This document shows positions 60,285 to 64,000 of a DNA stretch of 64,000 nt, piece by piece. The stretch comes from Selaginella tamariscina. Taxonomy: Eukaryota; Streptophyta; Lycopodiopsida; Selaginellales; Selaginellaceae. The stretch's first letter is position 1. The number at the start of each line of letters is the position of its first letter. The DNA is taken from contig PUQB01000720.1 of the NCBI GenBank assembly GCA_003024785.1, positions 48,790 to 112,789 on the forward strand. Reading direction: 5' to 3'. The translations under genes and the position numbers were made by a program. The notes under the pieces were generated by a model. The model was not told where the DNA came from and ran no database searches. It was given only the letters and a program-made list of their open reading frames with translations.

Positions 60285-61244
60285 TTGCAGAAGCCATATA
60301 GGCATTATGCAATGACCATTCAGGAAATAAACAGAAAAGATCTTGTAAAACATTTAAAAGATTATGAGAAGAAGAGGAGACAAATAGAGAACATAGCTGA
60401 AGGAAAAATGAAGTTCTCAAGGAGAAGAGAGGATAATTCAGATGAAGAGGAAGAACCTATTAAGGTTCGAGATTATAAAACTGATGAGAAAATGCTATTA
60501 CAGTTGGTAAAATCCTTAAAAAAAAGTCCTACATATAAGGAATTAGATGCTAGGATATGGTGTGCTAAGTGTAAAAATCCTTGGCATACTGTGGAAGAAT
60601 GCAGACTAAAGTTGCCAAAATATCAAATATGTGATAAAGAAGGACATTCGGCAAAAGACTGTAAGTATTTCCTTAATCAAAACATAACACGTGTGGAAAG
60701 AGAAAGGAGGAATGAAGGAAGGAAGGAAGGTCGGTATAATAGGCCCCTTCTTGTGAGACAACCTCTTGTTAATACATTCCCATCTCATAATAGGAAGCTC
60801 TATTATGGGACAAATACTGGGAATTGGCAAGAAGGAAGAAATAGAAATCTTGTTAATAATAGAAGGGATGCTCCTTATACAGGAAATGATAAGCTGTATG
60901 AAAGGAATCAAACTAATTATGTTCCACTATACATGCCTAATATGGGAAGGAATGAGACTTCCTGCAGAGGACCAGATAGGTCCTATCCAAGAAAAGAAGT
61001 TTATAAAGATCAAAATGATTATATACAAGGAGAAGTACAAAGAAGGAATTCAAGTAATCTTACTTGTTATACATGTGGGGAGAAAGGACATATTTCTCCA
61101 AATTGTCCTAGGAATCAACCTTCTACTTCAAATAATGCTCCTAAACGTCAACCTGGAGCTAGATTAATTGATGTGGAGGAGAGAGAAGTACAAAATCATT
61201 CTGCTGTGAGAGCAGTAACTTGTATAAAAGAAAATAAAAATTAG
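60285..61244 (+). CDS. Gag C-terminal region with two zinc knuckles, element C
   Basis: An open frame of 319 codons, whose true start probably lies upstream in the broken Gag. It carries basic stretches, then a pair of knuckle-like motifs: CAKCKNPWHTVEEC directly followed by ICDKEGHSAKDC, whose first ligand is lost (CQIC-type reads YQIC). Further on is a canonical CYTCGEKGHISPNC near 61064-61107. Such knuckles bind element RNA. The frame ends at 61244, before the hexapeptide repeat. Confidence 0.65.
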   Translation: MQKPYRHYAMTIQEINRKDLVKHLKDYEKKRRQIENIAEGKMKFSRRREDNSDEEEEPIKVRDYKTDEKMLLQLVKSLKKSPTYKELDARIWCAKCKNPWHTVEECRLKLPKYQICDKEGHSAKDCKYFLNQNITRVERERRNEGRKEGRYNRPLLVRQPLVNTFPSHNRKLYYGTNTGNWQEGRNRNLVNNRRDAPYTGNDKLYERNQTNYVPLYMPNMGRNETSCRGPDRSYPRKEVYKDQNDYIQGEVQRRNSSNLTCYTCGEKGHISPNCPRNQPSTSNNAPKRQPGARLIDVEEREVQNHSAVRAVTCIKENKN

Positions 61245-61430
61245 AAACAGGAATACCTTATTACAGAAGAAGGAAATTATGTGTATCCATCACATGATAG
61301 TATGCAGACAGGAAAAGAAATGAATATTCATCTTCAAGAACGAAATCTCCCTGAGTATATCTCGGATGATGAGAAACAATCAACAGATATACCTAAAGAT
61401 CTAAAAATAATTGATTCTATTTTATAGAGG

Positions 61431-61538
61431 AATATTCAGGAGAAAAACAATATTTCTATAAAACAAAATATTCCTATGAAACAGAATATTTCTTTACAAT
61501 AGAATATTCCTGTAAAACAGAGTATTCATGTGAAGCAA
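61431..61538 (+). repeat. Six-fold 18-bp repeat (hexapeptide NIxxKQ)
   Basis: Six consecutive 18-bp units, each close to AATATTCCTATGAAACAG, would encode NIQEKN, NISIKQ, NIPMKQ, NISLQ-stop, NIPVKQ and SIHVKQ. Mirror at about 40996-41103. It lies between gag and protease and looks like a low-complexity linker grown by slippage. Confidence 0.65.
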
Positions 61539-61669
61539 ATTTAGGATGACGTGGCAGAATCAATAGCTCAGAGTGCATTATCACAATCACGTTGGGATAA
61601 TTAATACATATTGCCCCATATATTAAAAATCAAAATTTGTAAATATTAAACATTATCCCGAAATCTCTA

Positions 61670-62754
61670 CCTACTTATATAGAACATGAGATTCACCGAG
61701 TAGAGAAACATTATGAAAAAGAAAGTGATTATGATGGGTATGTACCAAGTATCACAGTATATATTGGTAGAAATAAGATAAAAGAAGCACTTATATATGA
61801 AGGCTTAGGAATTAACTTTATTAAAGAATATGCTTGTAAGAAAATTGGTTTAGGACCTGTTGAGCTTTCTCCTTTTAATCTAAAAATGGCAGATCAAAGA
61901 AGTGTGAAGCTTGTAAGTATAGTGAGAGGAGTAACTATATCTATAAAAGGTCTTAAGTATAAAATATCACTTATTATCCTCCAAATGGAAGGAAAAGATA
62001 CTGTATATAGCATGTTATTGGGAAGACTTTGGTTGAAATCTATAAAAGTTATATAGGATTGAGGAACATGATAGATGACGTTGGGAGAAGGAGAAGAAAA
62101 GCAATGATTTATAATAATACTAAAAGGTGTGTTAAAAAGGAAAATCAACCTCTTGTTTTAGATGGTTTAATGGGTTAATGGAAATGGTTAAGAAGAAGTA
62201 GAAAGATATTGACCTTCATGTAGTGCTGAAAGGAAAGAAAACTATTTAGTAGAAGGAAAATGACAGGCCTAGATTACAGGAAAAGTTTTATAAAGCAATC
62301 CCGTATAAGATTGATCCACATGAAAAGCCTATAGAGTATACATATGTGTATACCATATAACCTTTAGAGCAAGTGAATATAAGCACAGAAAACGAGCCTA
62401 AAATCTTATTTATTGCTCATGAATTAGATAAGGAATTTTGAGAAAAAGGAATGAACTTACTTTAAAAGTATCAAGATGTTTTTGCCTAGTCTTATAGAGA
62501 TCTTAAAGGCATACCTCTTGAATTGTCTACAAACACTATACAATTATTACCAGGAAGTGAACATGTGAAACAAAAAGCATATATAATGAATCTTAATTAT
62601 GCACAACTTGTTAAGGAGCAGATAGATAAGCTATTAAATGTTGGTTTCATTTATCTTATACAAGGTGCACAATGGTTATTACCACTTGTGATAGTTCCTA
62701 ATAAGAATGGGAAATTAAGAGTATGTGTAAAATAAAGAAGCTAAATGATGCCAC
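61670..62754 (+). pseudogene. Protease-like region and truncated RT of element C
   Basis: SITVYIGRNKIKEALIYEGL followed by GINFIKEYACKK and, later, MLLGRLWLKS fits the layout of a retroviral-type aspartic protease, with YEG where D(S/T)G is expected. After a frame break, ELSTNTIQLLPGSEHVKQKA and LLNVGFIYLIQGAQWLLPLV plus IVPNKNGKLRVCVK are the start of RT. RT is cut off just after, with no palm motif. Confidence 0.6.
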
Positions 62755-63064
62755 GAAAAATGATGTTTTCCTATTCTATTTACAGAGGATGAGCTTAATA
62801 AACAAGAAGGAAAAACTATTCAGGAACAGGAAGGAAAAATTATTTAGGAACAGGAAGAGAAAGGAAATAGTGAGCCTAAGGAACATCATGAAGAAAATTA
62901 AGTGTTACAAGTCAAGGTATCAACTTCCAACCAAGAACTCAAGGAAGAGAGGAACAACTTTAAAAAGCATAAAGAAGTAAGTCTAAAGTACCATGAAGAT
63001 CAGCATAATAAAGGAGTAGGATAGTTGTAGTGAGGACATTACAAATATTTAAGGTGGGGAATAG

Positions 63065-63659
63065 TGTTAGGGACTAAAAACAGAGCATGTAGAAATTACA
63101 TTTATTGAATTTTCTTACAGTGGAGGAAAGCTCGTAGGAAAGGTTTAGTAGGAAAAATCCTACGATGACAGGAAAATCCTATGGCGGTAGGAAATATCCT
63201 ACGCATGCAGGAAACAGACGGTTATGACGGTTGGAGCATGACAGGATTCAATTAGGGCAAGTTAGGGCAAGAAGGGGGAGAGAGAGAGGCTATGAAGGCT
63301 ATGGAGAGTTATGGAGAGGATTGCATGTGAGAGAGAGGATCTCTAGGAGAGAAGTAAGTCTCCACACTTACTATCTCTTTAACCATTTAATAATGCAAGT
63401 GCACGATTATATATCTATGATATATAATATATATATATATATATATATAGTGAATATATGCTTGTCCTATAAGAAAGTTATCTTATTAATGTTATAACAT
63501 GACAATGGCCAAAGAAAAATCCTATCCTTGACCTTAAAACGAGATAAGGTATATTTATAAACCTATTTTAAGACAAAATCTCATAACCTTTAACTAGAAA
63601 GCTTTTCCTACGCTATGAACAATGATTTCTGCACACAGAAAAGTTCTCCCATGTTAACA
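63065..63659 (+). repeat. 3-prime LTR of element C, right copy
   Basis: Preceded by AAGGTGGGGAATAG. Same ends as the 5-prime LTR, about 26 bp longer. Confidence 0.8.
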
Positions 63660-64000
63660 CGCCCCTATTTTCCTATTTTGTAAAGTGAGTTAGCATGAAA
63701 TTTCATTTCCAATGAGAATATACTTGGTGAGTTTAACTTAATGACCCATCGACCCCTAAACCTTAACCCAAGGGTTTTAGGGCATGGGGTTAGGGCAACC
63801 CTAAGGGTGTCAAACTCACTAAAACTAACCAATAACCTAACTAAGATATAAAAAACAAAGGTAAAATTTTTTAAATGGAAGTACTAGCTTCGCCTAAAGT
63901 TTCTTTTAAATACCTAACAACATTCAGCTGGACCATCACTATGCACTAAGGGGGCCTATTTCTTACAACACCTAGCTTATCAACATAGTTCGGGTATGTA
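63660..64000. other. Outer end of palindrome 2, right arm, in window
   Basis: Inverted match to about 38515-38867. It includes CCCTAACCCCATGCCC-like sequence in the mirror. No gene is visible. Confidence 0.6.

Larger units (their letters stand above)
58863..63659 (+). mobile_element. Deleted LTR retroelement C, right copy
   Basis: LTRs 58863-59431 and 63065-63659. The internal region holds gag, zinc knuckles, a protease-like part and the first segment of RT, then jumps to an Asn/Lys/Arg-rich tail and the polypurine tract. RNase H and integrase are absent, so it needs help from another element. The mirrored left copy shares this structure. Confidence 0.8.
52670..64000. repeat. Palindrome 2, right arm
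   Basis: Inverted partner of 38510-49140; it carries gene copy 4, repeat F (about 57690-58400) and element C. It ends at the window edge still in homology. Confidence 0.85.

Noticed and set aside
1..64000. The palindromes as pure assembly artefacts
   Set aside because: Arms and cores differ by indels, substitutions, an 800-bp block and an 8-kb insertion with a clean target duplication, which a mirrored chimeric read would not show. It still needs read-level proof.

Overview
The window looks like nuclear DNA of a land plant. Genes are split by short GT-AG introns (about 50-65 bp inside the DNA transposon), intergenic DNA is AT-rich, Ty3/gypsy chromoviruses dominate, and there is a large Mutator-like element (MULE) with a 9-bp target duplication. 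I cannot name the species; a non-seed plant such as a fern is a guess. There is no bacterial-style operon, rRNA, tRNA or CRISPR array that I can support.

Layout: (1) 1-22.5 kb is a large imperfect palindrome. Each arm carries one copy of a three-exon gene for a small secreted Leu/Ile-rich protein (copy 1, +, 2903-3916; copy 2, -, 10659-11673), and a decayed gypsy element (D) sits at the centre. (2) The right arm is interrupted 184 bp upstream of copy 2 by an 8,006-bp MULE (11858-19863) bounded by a 9-bp duplication. The unoccupied site is preserved in the other three gene copies. (3) 21.5-35 kb is a nest of Ty3/gypsy elements: A on +, B on -, and pieces of older hosts E and F. (4) 35-38.5 kb holds no gene I can recognise. 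(5) 38.5-64 kb is a second palindrome with arms of about 10.5 kb. Each arm holds a deleted LTR element (C) and another gene copy (copy 3, +, 46828-47854; copy 4, -, 54657-55658, frameshifted), with a second, inverted copy of element D at the centre.

The most unusual part is the MULE. It has two divergent multi-exon genes. The + gene is a DDE transposase with a GCM1/WRKY-like zinc motif and a SWIM finger. The - gene joins a ParB-like domain (DGNHR motif) to a DNA amino-methyltransferase-like domain (motif IV before motif I). Between them lies an array of 14 palindromic sites, eight of them perfect 22-bp copies, at 37-40 bp spacing. Half-sites of the same motif recur just inside both ends of the transposon. 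The arrangement resembles a ParB/parS partition or iteron locus carried by a eukaryotic transposon. In this copy the ParB-methyltransferase gene has one in-frame stop and one frameshift, its catalytic motif IV is non-canonical, and the transposase shows one indel near its N-terminus.

The small secreted proteins are identical in exons 2 and 3 in three of four copies and share a compact promoter (G-box, TGACATCA box, TATA). They look like recently amplified or gene-converted paralogues of unknown function.
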